Source: Musa acuminata AAA Group (taxonomy: Eukaryota > Streptophyta > Magnoliopsida > Zingiberales > Musaceae). Taken from it: a DNA stretch of 64,000 bases. The translations under genes and the position numbers were made by a program. The notes below the pieces were generated by a model. The model did no database searches and was not told the DNA's origin. It saw nothing but the letters and a program-made list of their open reading frames with translations. Location: positions 40,544,501-40,608,500 of the forward strand of contig NC_088335.1 of the NCBI RefSeq assembly GCF_036884655.1. Reading direction: 5' to 3'. Shown piece after piece: positions 8,882 to 19,100 of this stretch; position 1 is the stretch's first letter, and every line of letters starts with the position of its first letter.

Positions 8882-11045
8882 TGTTAGGATCGAGAGCACT
8901 AAGAGGGGGGGGTGAATTAGTGCAGCGAAAATTTTACAGCGATTAAAACCGAAAGCTGCGTTCGTTCGATAGAAACTATTATGATGCAAAAGCTGATTCA
9001 CAGTTTGTATCTAAGTGCAGTTTGCGTCTAAGCGCAGATTGCGTATAAGCGCAGTTTGCGTCTAAACACAGTTTGCGTCTAAACACAGTTTGCGTCTAAG
9101 CGCAGTTTGCGTCTAAACGCAGTTTGCGTCTAAACGCAGTTTGCGTCTAAACGCAGTTTGCGTCTAAACGCAGATGACAGTTTGCAGTTCTAAATGAAAT
9201 CAAGACGTAAACGTAAACTGCACAGAACCTTGTTCGTAAAAGCGCAAAAGGCAGTTTGCAGTTGTAAATGAAATCAAGACGTAAACGTAAACTGCACAGA
9301 ACCTTGTTCGTAAAAAAGCGCAGAAGACAGTTTGCAGTTGTAAGTGAAATCAAGACGTAAACGTAAACTGCACAGAACTCATTCGTAAAAGCACAGAGAG
9401 ACAGTTTGCAGTTTGTAGATGGAATCAAGACGTGAACGTAAACTGCACAGAACTCGTTCGTAAAAGCACAGAGAGCAGTAGCTATGTAGGAGGTTTGCAG
9501 TAATGATAAAGTGCTCAAAATAAACGCAAACTAGAGATTTAGAGTGGTTCGGTCAGTCTTGACCTACTCCACTTTTGGCTTCCTCCACCGATGAGGTTAC
9601 CGACGTCAACTAGAGGCCTTCCTTTAATAGGCGAAGGCCAACTACCCTCTTACAGATTCACTCCTTTTGACGGGCTTAGGAGACAACCCTTACAGATGTT
9701 TTCTCTCCTCTCTTTACAACTCAAACTTGAAGAACAGAAGGAGGAGGAAAACTAGCAGTTTTGAGCTCTAAGAACCACTGAAAAGATCAAGATTTCGGGT
9801 AAGTTCTTGCTATCTCAGTGCTGAATGGGTGGGGTATTTATAGGCCCCAACCCAATTCAAATTTGGAGCTCAAAACGATCAAATCCCGGAATTCTGGGAT
9901 CAGGCGGTTACACCTCCTGACTGGAGAGGTTGCACCGCCTGGCAGAGCTCGAAGACTGAGCCCAGGCGGTGCCACCTCTTGACTGAGGCGGTTGCACCTC
10001 TTTGCCAGAGCTCGAAGACCGAGCTCAGGCGGTGCCACCTCTCTATCAGGGAGGTTGCACCGCCCAGTCTTGCTCGAAGACTGAGCTCAGGCGGTGCCAC
10101 CTCCTGGCTGGGGAGGTTGCACCGCCCAGTCTCGCTGGGAGGCTTAGCCCAAGCGGTGCCACCTCCTGGCCTAGGCGGTTGCACCTCCTGGTGCAATCAG
10201 GGTCCGAATGGTTAGCTCCATTCGGCCCAATTCCAGTCTTTCAGGGGCCCAATTGCCCCAAGATTAAGCTAATGGGATCACCTCCCATTTTCCAACTTAA
10301 TCAACGTGCTAACTACGATTAGATCTAAGACAATTTCTGCAGCTTTGCTTCGGTGCGTCAATCGCTTCTTCTGGCGAGTTTCCGGCGAACTTCCGTCGAT
10401 CATCCGATGAACCCTCGGTGATGCTTCTGCGGACTTCCGGCAAACTCCTGGACTTTGCGACGATCCACTTGGCGAGTTCCAACGAGCTTCACTTGGCAAG
10501 CTTCTGGACTTCTCGGATCTGTTCTCGCAGAACCTCCGACGACCGTCCGAACTTCCGTCGAACTCTCGAACTCCCAACGTGATCATGATCTTGACTCCGG
10601 CGCAACTCCTGCTGCTTGTCTAACTTTCATCGTAGTTAATCCTGCACATGTAAACAAACTTCGATCGAGACAATTAATCCTAAGCAATTAACCAAGTTGT
10701 CCGGCATGTCATTGGTCCCTCGACGCTTCGTCCGATTCTTCGACGCATCGTCCTTTCCTGTAGCCTATTGCCCAATCGGCCAGTTGACTCCGCAACTCCG
10801 ATATCCTTGGCACAATACCCGCTCTTCTTGGCCCGATGCCCGAGTCCACGGCCCGAAGCCTTCTGTCGATACGTCGACCGATCCACCGGCCCGACGTCCA
10901 ATCTTCTGACATGTTCCTCCGGCACAACATGATTTTCCTGCTTTAATTGTCTCATCCTGATCAAAGCATCCTGCGTCACTCAAAACGCAGATTAAATCAT
11001 AAACATATATCAAGTAGTTTCATTATCAAAATACGAGATTCAACA
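8882..11045 (-). repeat. 5' LTR of the gag-only copia element (2164 bp)
   Basis: Its ends are defined by the adjacent primer site (8868-8879) and by the junction with a different LTR at 11045/11046. On the minus strand it begins TGTTGAATC and ends GATCCTAACA. Inside are ten 17-bp repeats (9001-9170), about four units of roughly 74 bp (9177-9480), a GC-rich array (9905-10197) and a minus-strand TATAAATA box at 9835-9842. Most of the 2.1 kb is simple internal duplication. Confidence 0.85.
9001..9170. repeat. 17-bp tandem array, 10 copies, in the right copia LTR
   Basis: Same unit as at 3828-4048 (CAGTTTGCGTCTAAACG type), ten gap-free copies. The copy-number difference between two LTRs that were identical at insertion shows expansion or loss since then. 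Confidence 0.92.
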
Positions 11046-11383
11046 GTGAAGAGGTCGGCTAGGGTTAGGAGTTTGTCTCTTGGCGAAGAATTAGGAGTTG
11101 TAAAGGAATAGGAGTCTTGAGTGTGAGTCCTATTAGGAGTTGTCCTTAGAGAAGCATTAGGAGTTGTAAAGGAATAGGAGTCTTGAGTACGAGTCCTATT
11201 AGGAGTTAGGGTTTAGAAACCCTATAAATAGCTATGTATTCCTTCTCTTTTGTAAAGCAATAGATGAATCTTTCCTACAGCCTTTGAGCAGCAATTTGGA
11301 AGAAGGAACCCCTATAGAGTTCCAAGGAAGCCGATCCCCTAAAGAGATCAACTCTAAGCTTAGAATCTGCAAGGGTTCTAACA
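11046..11383 (+). repeat. 5'-truncated LTR related to the LTR at 3293-3730
   Basis: From about 11088 on it matches the LTR of the left gypsy element in opposite orientation, including the TATAAATAG box near 11223 and the end GGGTTCTAACA at 11383. The LTR start is missing where the copia element joins at 11045/11046. No primer site or gag follows, so it is a solo or broken LTR. Confidence 0.78.
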
Positions 11384-12091
11384 TTAAGGCAAAGGGAAGA
11401 CCGGCCTCATGCTGGCTACTACGGCATTCTCCTACTTAGGTGATTGAGCTAAGGCCTGCTATGGTAGACATATACTCATTCTCCTACTCACCCACTATAG
11501 TGGATAGATATTCATTCTCTCGATCAAGTGGTCGAGCCATTGCTTGCTACGGCAGAAGCCACCATACCAAAATGACAGAGAGGCCAGCTCTCCTCACTGT
11601 TATGCTAGGTACTATTCCTACCACTCTCACCGTCAAAATTGGGTTAACCACAGCAAAAGGAGCATGATCCGCCTTGTTGGACCCCTTGCTCACAATAAGC
11701 TTATAGTGACAGAATCCCTCCATAGCCCCTAGCGGAATTCCTCTAACTCCTTGTACGTGGCTTCCCTGGACCACTTAGGAGCTAGCACCAGCTTTAAGAA
11801 TAGCTTTATGGCTCGAACCTTAGTAGCCTTATACCTTAGTGTCCACTATTGGCAAAATGCCATGACAAGGATGACAAAGCCCACCATAGTGGTTCCAACC
11901 TCCTGCTTATGTAGTCAAGCCAAAACCTACAATGGGTCCATCCTCCCGCTTATGCCATTGAGCTAAAGCCCACCATAGTGGGTCTAGCCTCCCGTTCACA
12001 CAATCAAGCCAAAGCCTGTTATAGTGGGTCCATCCTCTTGTTTATGCGGTCAAACCAAAACCCGCAGTGGGTCCCTCCTCTCTCTTATTCG
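11384..12091 (+). repeat. Degenerate tandem repeats, probably 3' region of a Tat-like gypsy element, part 1
   Basis: No gene is visible. About 50-bp units recur, each with CAAGCCAAAGCCCACCATAG or a close variant, then TGGGTC and a CTCCCGCTTATG-like segment. The array continues after the solo LTR at 13422, showing it was one array before that insertion. Assignment to a Tat/Retand-type element is an inference from such arrays near the 3' LTR of that clade and from the LTR-like DNA at 20131-20670. Confidence 0.55.
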
Positions 12092-13421
12092 TGTTGAATC
12101 TCGGATTTTGATGATGAAACCAACTGATAAGTGTTTATGATTTGATCTGCATTTTGAGTGACATAGGATGCTTCGATCATGATGAGGTAATTAAAGCAGG
12201 AAGAATCATGTTGGGCCAGAGGAAAATATGTCAGAAGATTGGACATCGGCCCGGAGGATCTGTCGACGTATTGACAGAAGGCTTTGGGCCATGGATTCCG
12301 GCATCGAGCCAAAAAGAGCGGATATTGCGCCAAGGATATAGAAGTTGCAGAGTCAACTAGTCGATTGGGCAATAGGCCACAAGAGAGGACGATGCGCCGA
12401 AGAATCGGACGAAGCGTCGATGGACCAATGACATGCCGGACAACATGATTCAAGCTTAGTAATAATTGTCTAGATCAAAGGGTATTTTTACATATGCAGG
12501 ATTAACTACGATAGCAAGGCATAAAGCAAAATGAAGTCCCAAAGTCAAGAACGCAATTTCGTTGGGAGTTCGAGAGTTCGTCGGAAGTCCAGATGTTCAT
12601 CGGAAGTTCTGCAGGAACCAACCGAGAAATCTCGGAACTTACCAGAGAAGCTAGTCGGAACTTGCCAAGAAGATCGTCGTAAAGTCCAGGAGCTTACCGG
12701 GAGTCCACTGGAACATTGCCGAGAGATCGTCGGAAGTTCGCCGAAAGATCGCTAGAAGCTCGCCGGAAGAAACTAGACTTATGGACTTGTTTAGCTTAGG
12801 AAATATCTTAGATTTCATAGTTAGCACATAATTAGGATTGGAATTGGGCCAACCCAATTATGGGCCAGTTGGGCCCATGTAAGGACTATGTTAGGCCTAA
12901 TGAAAGGCTCAAATAGTGACCCAAGAAGTGGCACCATCGTGGCACAGTCTTCGAGACTTTGTCAGGCGGTAGTACCATCGGTCTGGACAGTGGTACCTCC
13001 CAAACACAGCCTCCGAGAGGCTGCAGGCGGTGGTACCACCCAGTGTAGTGTCAGTGTCAGACTGACACTGGCGGTGGTACCGCTCAAACCCAGGAAACCC
13101 AGGATGAGATGTTTTTAGGCTCTAAGTTTGAATCAATTTGAGGCCTATAAATACCCCCTCATCCCTAGTTAATAGATACAAGCACAGAGTATTTAAAAGT
13201 GAGAAAATGCTATTGCAATCACTAGAGAAATCCCCTCCTATAGTCTAAGTTTATAATTCTATTTAAATTACCTTCAATATGCTCTTACTTCGTGTTTCAA
13301 GTTAAGTTTCCGAAATCGATTTTTATCGTATGAAAGAATTTTTCAAAACTGACGCATTTTACCGTTGCACTAATTCACCACCCACCCCCCGCTCCTCTTA
13401 GTGCCGACTCTTTTCCTAACA
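12092..13421 (+). repeat. Solo LTR of the copia family, with perfect 5-bp TSD
   Basis: It begins TGTTGAATCTC and ends TTTTCCTAACA, the same ends as the 2164-bp LTR at 8882-11045 but in the other orientation. It is flanked by ATTCG on both sides (12087-12091 and 13422-13426). A TATAAATA box is at 13145-13152. It lacks the 17-bp and 74-bp arrays, which explains its smaller size of 1330 bp. No internal sequence remains, so the element was reduced by LTR-LTR recombination. Confidence 0.93.
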
Positions 13422-14347
13422 ATTCGGTCAAGCCAAATCCCACCATAATGGGTCTGATCTCCCGCTTATATGGTAGAGCCAAAGCCCATCATAGTGGGTC
13501 GAATTATGACATGCTACAATGAACTGATACCAATACTCCCACTACGATGAAAGCTGATATGGCGAACTGATGCCAATACTCCCACTACGACAGTCAAGTC
13601 AAGACTCATTATAATGGATTGATACTAATACTCCCACTACGATGGTCGAATCAGATCCCATTTATGGCGGAATGATACTAATACTCCCATTATGACGGTC
13701 AAATTAAGACCCGTTATGCTGAATCGATACTAATACTCCCACTATGATGGTTGAATCAAGACCCGTTATGTTATGGCAAAAGCCACCATAGCAGATTGAT
13801 ACCAATACTCCTGCTACGATAGTTGAATTATAACTCACTATAATGAAAGCCTCTATGGCAGACTGATAGCGATCCTCTCATTCACACGATCAAGTACCGA
13901 CCCTCAAAAGTGGAAGAGGGGGTAGGCCCAAAAGAAGACCTAAACTTCGGGACAAAAGGGGGAAGCAAAAACGAAGAAGGAAACCTCTTACAGGAGGTCA
14001 AAAAAGGAGAGAGAGTAAACTCCCGTGCAAACAGTGGAGAATAAAGATAGAGAGAAAAGAAAAAAAAAAGAAAAAAAAGAAAGGTTCCCTTAAGTCAACA
14101 TCTGTCACTCCTACAATCGCCCCTACCAAAGAGCTTTGTCCGCCTCGACGGACCTTGCACCAACCATCACAACCTCAGCAAGGAACTCATAGCAAAAATA
14201 GCACTCATGCAAGTGTGTAGTAAATACAAGCAAAATGATGTACTTCGAGACTCCTTTGCATAGCCCCAAGCATACCTTCCGTGGGATGAATGATAGGGAA
14301 AAGCTTGGCCCTACCAACTCCCCTTACCACTTGGGCCTATAGGGATC
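13422..14347 (+). repeat. Degenerate tandem repeats and 3' end of the Tat-like element, part 2
   Basis: The CAAGCC repeat continues from before the solo LTR. A second array follows with units starting GATAC(T/C)AATACTCCCACTA at about 13524, 13568, 13621, 13674, 13725 and 13798, mostly about 52 bp apart. From 13900 to 14100 comes a purine-rich stretch (AGGAGGTC, GGAGAGAGAG, poly-A with G) that could be a polypurine tract. No coding region is supported. Confidence 0.6.
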
Positions 14348-14643
14348 TGTTAGGATCCTTTTATTTTTCCTTTTATTTTCTGTGTTTTTTTTTTATTTTC
14401 TGCGTATTTATTAAGTCTATTTAGTTTAGCTAAAGTCGGAACTCTATAAATATAGATGTAATTGCTTCTTTTCAATTATCTATGACAAATACTATTTTGT
14501 CTTTTGACAAACCCTAGGAGGTCGATCCCCTCGAAGCGATCAAGGAGGGCCGATCCCCTCGAAGCGATCAAGGAGGTCGATCCCCTCGAAGTGATCATCC
14601 CCTTCTCTTCTTCTTTTTACGATAAGACTTTAGGGTCTTATCA
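14348..14643 (+). repeat. 5' LTR of the chromovirus
   Basis: It runs from TGTTAGGATCC to GGGTCTTATCA. A TATAAATA promoter box is near 14449, followed by three copies of a GATCCCCTCGAAG-type unit near the 3' end. The boundary is set by TSD GGATC on the left and the primer site on the right. Confidence 0.93.
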
Positions 14644-14645
14644 AT

Positions 14646-14657
14646 TGGTATCAGAGC
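14646..14657 (+). other. Primer-binding site of the chromovirus
   Basis: TGGTATCAGAGC, two bases after the 5' LTR, complementary to the 3' end of initiator tRNA-Met. Confidence 0.92.
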
Positions 14658-15493
14658 GGCGATCCTTGCACGTTCCCGCTGCAACGTAACTAAAAAAAAA
14701 AAAAAGAAAGGGAAGGAAGAGAGAAAGCAGAGAGAGAAGAAGAAGAAGCAGCAGCCACACATCCCTGCTTCCTCTGCTTGCGGCCAGCCACCGCCGCCCC
14801 TGCTCTCCGGCAGGCCGCGCCCTCCCTTACTACCTCCTTTCCACCACCGGCGCTGCGTCCCAACTGATCGACCAACGCCGCCGCTGCCCCCCAGCCGGCG
14901 ACCTCTCCTCCTCGCTTTCCCGTCTTGCTCGAGCGAGAAGGATCACTGGCGCCGTCTCCCTGCCAACGGACCACCCCTTCGTCGTTGAGACTCTCGGCGA
15001 CGCTGCCCTAACTTCTCTGCCACCGTGCCCCCCCCCGGGTCGCAGCCGCAGCCGCCGATTGCCCCGCCCCTCTTCACAGCGACCGAAACAGGGCAACTCA
15101 CCGCTGCTGCCCTTGTTTCCAGCCGCGCCTCCTCCAGCACTCCTCTTTCCCTCGAGTGTCGTTGCCGCCCAGCCGACCCATCACCGTTGTGGTCCACCGT
15201 GCGATGACCGCCGCTCGTCTCCCAACTGTCGCCGCTTCACCTTGCTCTGCATCTAACCGAAACATAGCACACTTGCTTTGCCCTTGTTTCAGCCACGCCA
15301 CACCTTGCTCTGCATCTAACCGAAACAGAGCACACTTGCTCTGCCCTTGTTTCAGCCGCGCCATAGTCGCGTGGGTTCCCTTGCTGCTGCCGACTGTCGC
15401 CACTGTCGCTGCTACTGCCCAGCTACTGTGCAAATGCCCTTGACTAGACATCAGAAACAAGAACTGGGGATTACCGACTTGCAATCATACGCA
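14658..15493 (+). other. GC-rich leader of the chromovirus with a 63-bp duplication
   Basis: After an A-rich start (14690-14750), the leader is strongly GC-rich and pyrimidine-rich, unlike the AT-rich gag-pol body. It contains a 63-bp direct duplication (15238-15300 and 15301-15363) that preserves reading frame in all frames. Open frames in both directions here are long but low in complexity (Pro, Ala, Arg) and I do not accept them as genes. Confidence 0.75.
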
Positions 15494-16136
15494 ATGGCTA
15501 CCGATAACTCAGTGAAGGCACAAATGGAAGCGTTGGAAACCAGAATTGAAAATTGGCTACAAGAAACTCTTCATGATTTCAAAAAGAGCTTGTTAGAGCA
15601 CTTTAGTGGGTTTCAACAAGATGGAAGCTTAAGTTCTACGCTAAACAGATCAAGAGATACAGGAAAAGGGCCCCAGGATGGTGACACACACTACCCACGT
15701 ATCAAGGTAGAATTTCCACGATGGGAAGATGGGGATCCGACTAGTTGGATCTCTAGGGCGGAAAAAATTTTTCGTTTTCACAGAACTCCAAAAGAATCTA
15801 AGGTAGAAGTGGCCTCAATCCAGCTCGATGGAGATGCAATCCAATGGTATGATTAGTACGAAACTTGCCATGGAATTCCTTCGTGGGAGCAGTTTAAAAG
15901 AGGACTTCTTGTTCGTTTTGGCCCATCCGAATATGAGAATGTTGATGGCCAACTCGCCAAAATTCGTCAGACTTCTACAGTGTTGGAATATCAGAGTAGA
16001 TTTGAAAGATTGTCCGACCAAGCTAGAGATTGGTCAGAATGACAACTTCTGGGTACATTTATTGAAGGGCTTATTCTCGAGATCCGGTGTGAGGTTAAGG
16101 CTCGTCAACCTCGCATTATGATGGCTGCGATTTCAT
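15494..16136 (+). pseudogene. Chromovirus gag, two stops and a frame change
   Basis: gag starts MATDNSVKAQMEALETRIE, with the capsid signature PRWEDGDPTSWISRAEKIF and DGDAIQWYD. A TAG at 15854-15856 interrupts it after QWYD; readable capsid sequence continues in frame. A TGA follows at about 16040, just before QLLGTFIEGL. Near 16150 an A-run (GAAGAAAAAAATC) shifts the frame into the pol frame. The first two are ordinary nonsense mutations. The A-run shift could be a mutation or a fusion frameshift; the related left element does not settle this. Confidence 0.85.
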
Positions 16137-19100
16137 TTGCACGCCTACATGAAGAAAAAAATCAGTGTGGAATATCGTCGAAATAGAGGTGCCAATAAAC
16201 AGGTGATTAGCAGGCAACCTACCTCATCTACTCCAAGTCGAAACTATAACACTAGCAGACTAACCCAAGAAGAACTCAAAGAAAGGTTAGCGAAGGGTTT
16301 GTGCTGGCATTGCGATGAAAAGTGGAGTAAGGAGCATCGATGCAAACAAGGAAGACTTTTGATGATTGAACCGATCGAGGAGGAACCGGAAGTAGAAGTA
16401 TCAGATTCCGATCATGAAGAAGTGGAAATTAATGATGATGTTGAAGCCGTCACACATACAGTGCATGCATTGGCTGGCTACTCTAATCCACAAACTATGA
16501 AAATTGAGGGAACTCTGAAACACCAGTCTGTCACTATTTTGATTGATACGAGTAGCACTAATAATTTTATGGATAGAAAAATTACAGCCCGATTAGCTTA
16601 CCATATTGAATGTTGCGACAAATTTGAAGTCAAGGTCGCCGATGGACGGATTTTAACTTGTGACAGCAAGTGCTCAAAGATAAAACTAATTTTGCAAGGT
16701 CAAGAATTATTTATGGATTTCTTTTTATTACCTTTGGAAGACTATGAAGTGGTGCTCGGAATTGAATGGCTATCAACCCTAGGTGATGTCTCTTGGAATT
16801 TTTCTAAACTGATTATGAAGTTCTTTATTAATGGAAGACAGATGACTCTCAAAGGAAGACGTGAGGATAAGGTTACAACTATCACGAGCCATCGGATGGA
16901 GCGGGTCCTTCGGAAGACACACACCGGATTTTTGGTGCAATTGCATAACATTGAAAAGGAAATGACAGTGAACATTCCGGCTGGAAATATTGAATCATTG
17001 CTAACAGAGTTTGCGAATATATTTGCAGAGCCACACGGACTTCCACCTCTTAGATGTCATGATCATCGGATTCCACTATTACCCGAGAAGGCACCAACTA
17101 ATGTCCGACCGTATAGATATCCACATTTCCAAAAGGCAGAGATAGAGAGGATTGTCATAGAGATGCTCAAAACAGGAGTTATACGAGCTAGTGTTAGCCC
17201 ATATTCTTCCCCAGTCTTACTAGTCAGAAAGAAGGATGGCTCATGGCGGATGTGTGTTGACTATCGAGCACTTAACAACATTACAGTGAAAGATAAATAT
17301 CCTATTCTAGTAGTGGATGAACTATTGGACGAATTAGGAGGAGCTCAGGTCTTCACTAAATTGGACCTACGATCGGGCTATCATCAAATCAGAGTACATA
17401 AAGGGGATGTTCAGAAAACTACCTTCAGGACACATAATGGCCATTATGAGTTTCTAGTAATGCCTTTTGGGTTAACCAATGCGCCCTCTACCTTCCAGAG
17501 TTTAATGAATGATATATTTCGGGCTCATCTCCGTAAGTTTGTTTTGGTTTTCTTTGATGATATTTTAATATACAGTCATTCCTTAGAAAGTCATTTATTA
17601 CATTTACGAACTGTCTTTAATATTCTTCGTGAGCATGGTCTTTTTGTCAAGAAATCCAAGTGCAGTTTTGAGCAACCTGAGGTTGAGTACCTCGGCCATA
17701 TCATATCTCAAAAGGGTGTTGCAGTTGATCCTTCAAAAATCCAAATGATGACAGACTGGCCAATTCCAAAGTCAATCAAAGCTTTAAGGGGGTTCTTGGG
17801 ATTAACCGGCTATTATCGAAAGTTTGTGAAGAATTATGGCAAAATTAGTACCCCCTTGACGTCACTTCTAAAGAAAAATGCATTCAGATGGTCAGAAGAG
17901 GCAACTCAGGCATTTCAATTCTTGAAAACTGCAATGTCTACTACACCCGTGCTGGCTTTACCAGATTTTAACAAGATGTTTGTGATTGAATCTGATGCTT
18001 CTGGAGCGGGAATAGGGGCTGTATTAATGCAGGAAGGTTGGCCTATCACTTATGCTAGTAAGGCTCTTTCCCCTTCCCATTTGAGTTTATCTATTTATGA
18101 CAAGGAGATGCTAGCTATAATACATACAGTCACAAAGTGGAGACCCTACCTAATTGGTCGACGGTTTCAAATACGCACTAATCACAAAAGCCTCAAATAT
18201 TTTTTAGAGCAAAAGATTTCTTCTCCAGAGCAACAGAAATGGGTCACAAAGCTGTTGGGATTCGATTATGAGATCATTTATAAAAAGGGGAGTGAGAATT
18301 TAGTAGCCGATGCCCTCTCACGTCTTCCAGAACAAGCTGAACTAGTAGCTATTTCTATTCCTATTTGCAAGACTTTGGAAGTTATCAGAAAGGAATGGTC
18401 AAATAATCCTGAGATCCAAAACATCATTAAAAAATTAGAAGAAGCCCCAGGTTCTGTCTCAAATTATAGTTGGGATTCGATGGACTTGCGCTATAAAGGC
18501 CGAATAGTGGTTGCCCCACATTCTTCTTGCCAAGCAATAATTCTGAAGGAGTTCCATTCATCACCAATTGCTGGTCACTCGGGATTTCTCCGCACTTATA
18601 AGCGAGTTCGACAACTTTTTTATTGGAAAGGTATGAAAAATTTTATCAAGAAATTTGTTACTGAATGTGATGTTTGCCAACGTCACAAAAGTGAGACAAT
18701 AGCCACCCCGGGCTTACTACAGCCCCTCCCTATTCCTGATGGTACTTGGACCGACATATCTATGGATTTCATTGATAGTCTCCCATCATCTCAAGGAAAG
18801 AGTACTATACTTGTAGTCGTGGATAGACTTACAAAGTATACTCATTTCTGTGCTTTACGACATCCTTATACTGCTGCAAGTGCTGCTCGTACTTTTGTGG
18901 AAAACATAGCTAAATTGCATGGGAGTCCCCGTTCCATTGTTAGTGACAGAGACAAGATTTTTACTAGCTCCTTCTGGATAGAACTTTTTCATTTACAAGG
19001 TACTCAGCTGAATATGAGCACTGCTTATCATCCACAAATAGATGGGCAAACTGAAGTGGTAAACAGGTGCCTAGAAAATTACCTCCGATGTTTTATTAGC

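Larger units (their letters stand above)
3731..11045 (-). mobile_element. Gag-only Ty1/copia LTR retrotransposon (SIRE/Maximus-like) with giant LTRs
   Basis: Two near-identical blocks of about 2.2 kb, 3744-5923 and 8882-11045, flank an internal region of 2957 bp. On the minus strand the right LTR is 5' (TGTTGAATCTC... CCTAACA) and is followed by a primer-binding site. A single gag gene comes next, then about 2.1 kb without coding sequence, and a polypurine tract sits against the left LTR. No protease, integrase, reverse transcriptase or RNase H is present, so it depends on a helper. The structure matches the published TR-GAG class of non-autonomous elements. The outer end of the left LTR is lost or replaced at 3731-3743, next to the gypsy LTR. 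The two LTRs look only slightly diverged, so the insertion is fairly young. Confidence 0.82.

Noticed and set aside
9147..9518. 123-residue cysteine-rich open frame on the minus strand (also 94 residues at 4112-4396)
   Set aside because: It is created by the periodic 74-bp LTR repeat; the protein is just the repeat translated several times.
14690..15443. Several 60-128 residue open frames on both strands
   Set aside because: They are in the GC-rich chromovirus leader, are Pro/Ala/Arg-rich and overlap one another in most frames; none has a domain or splice context.
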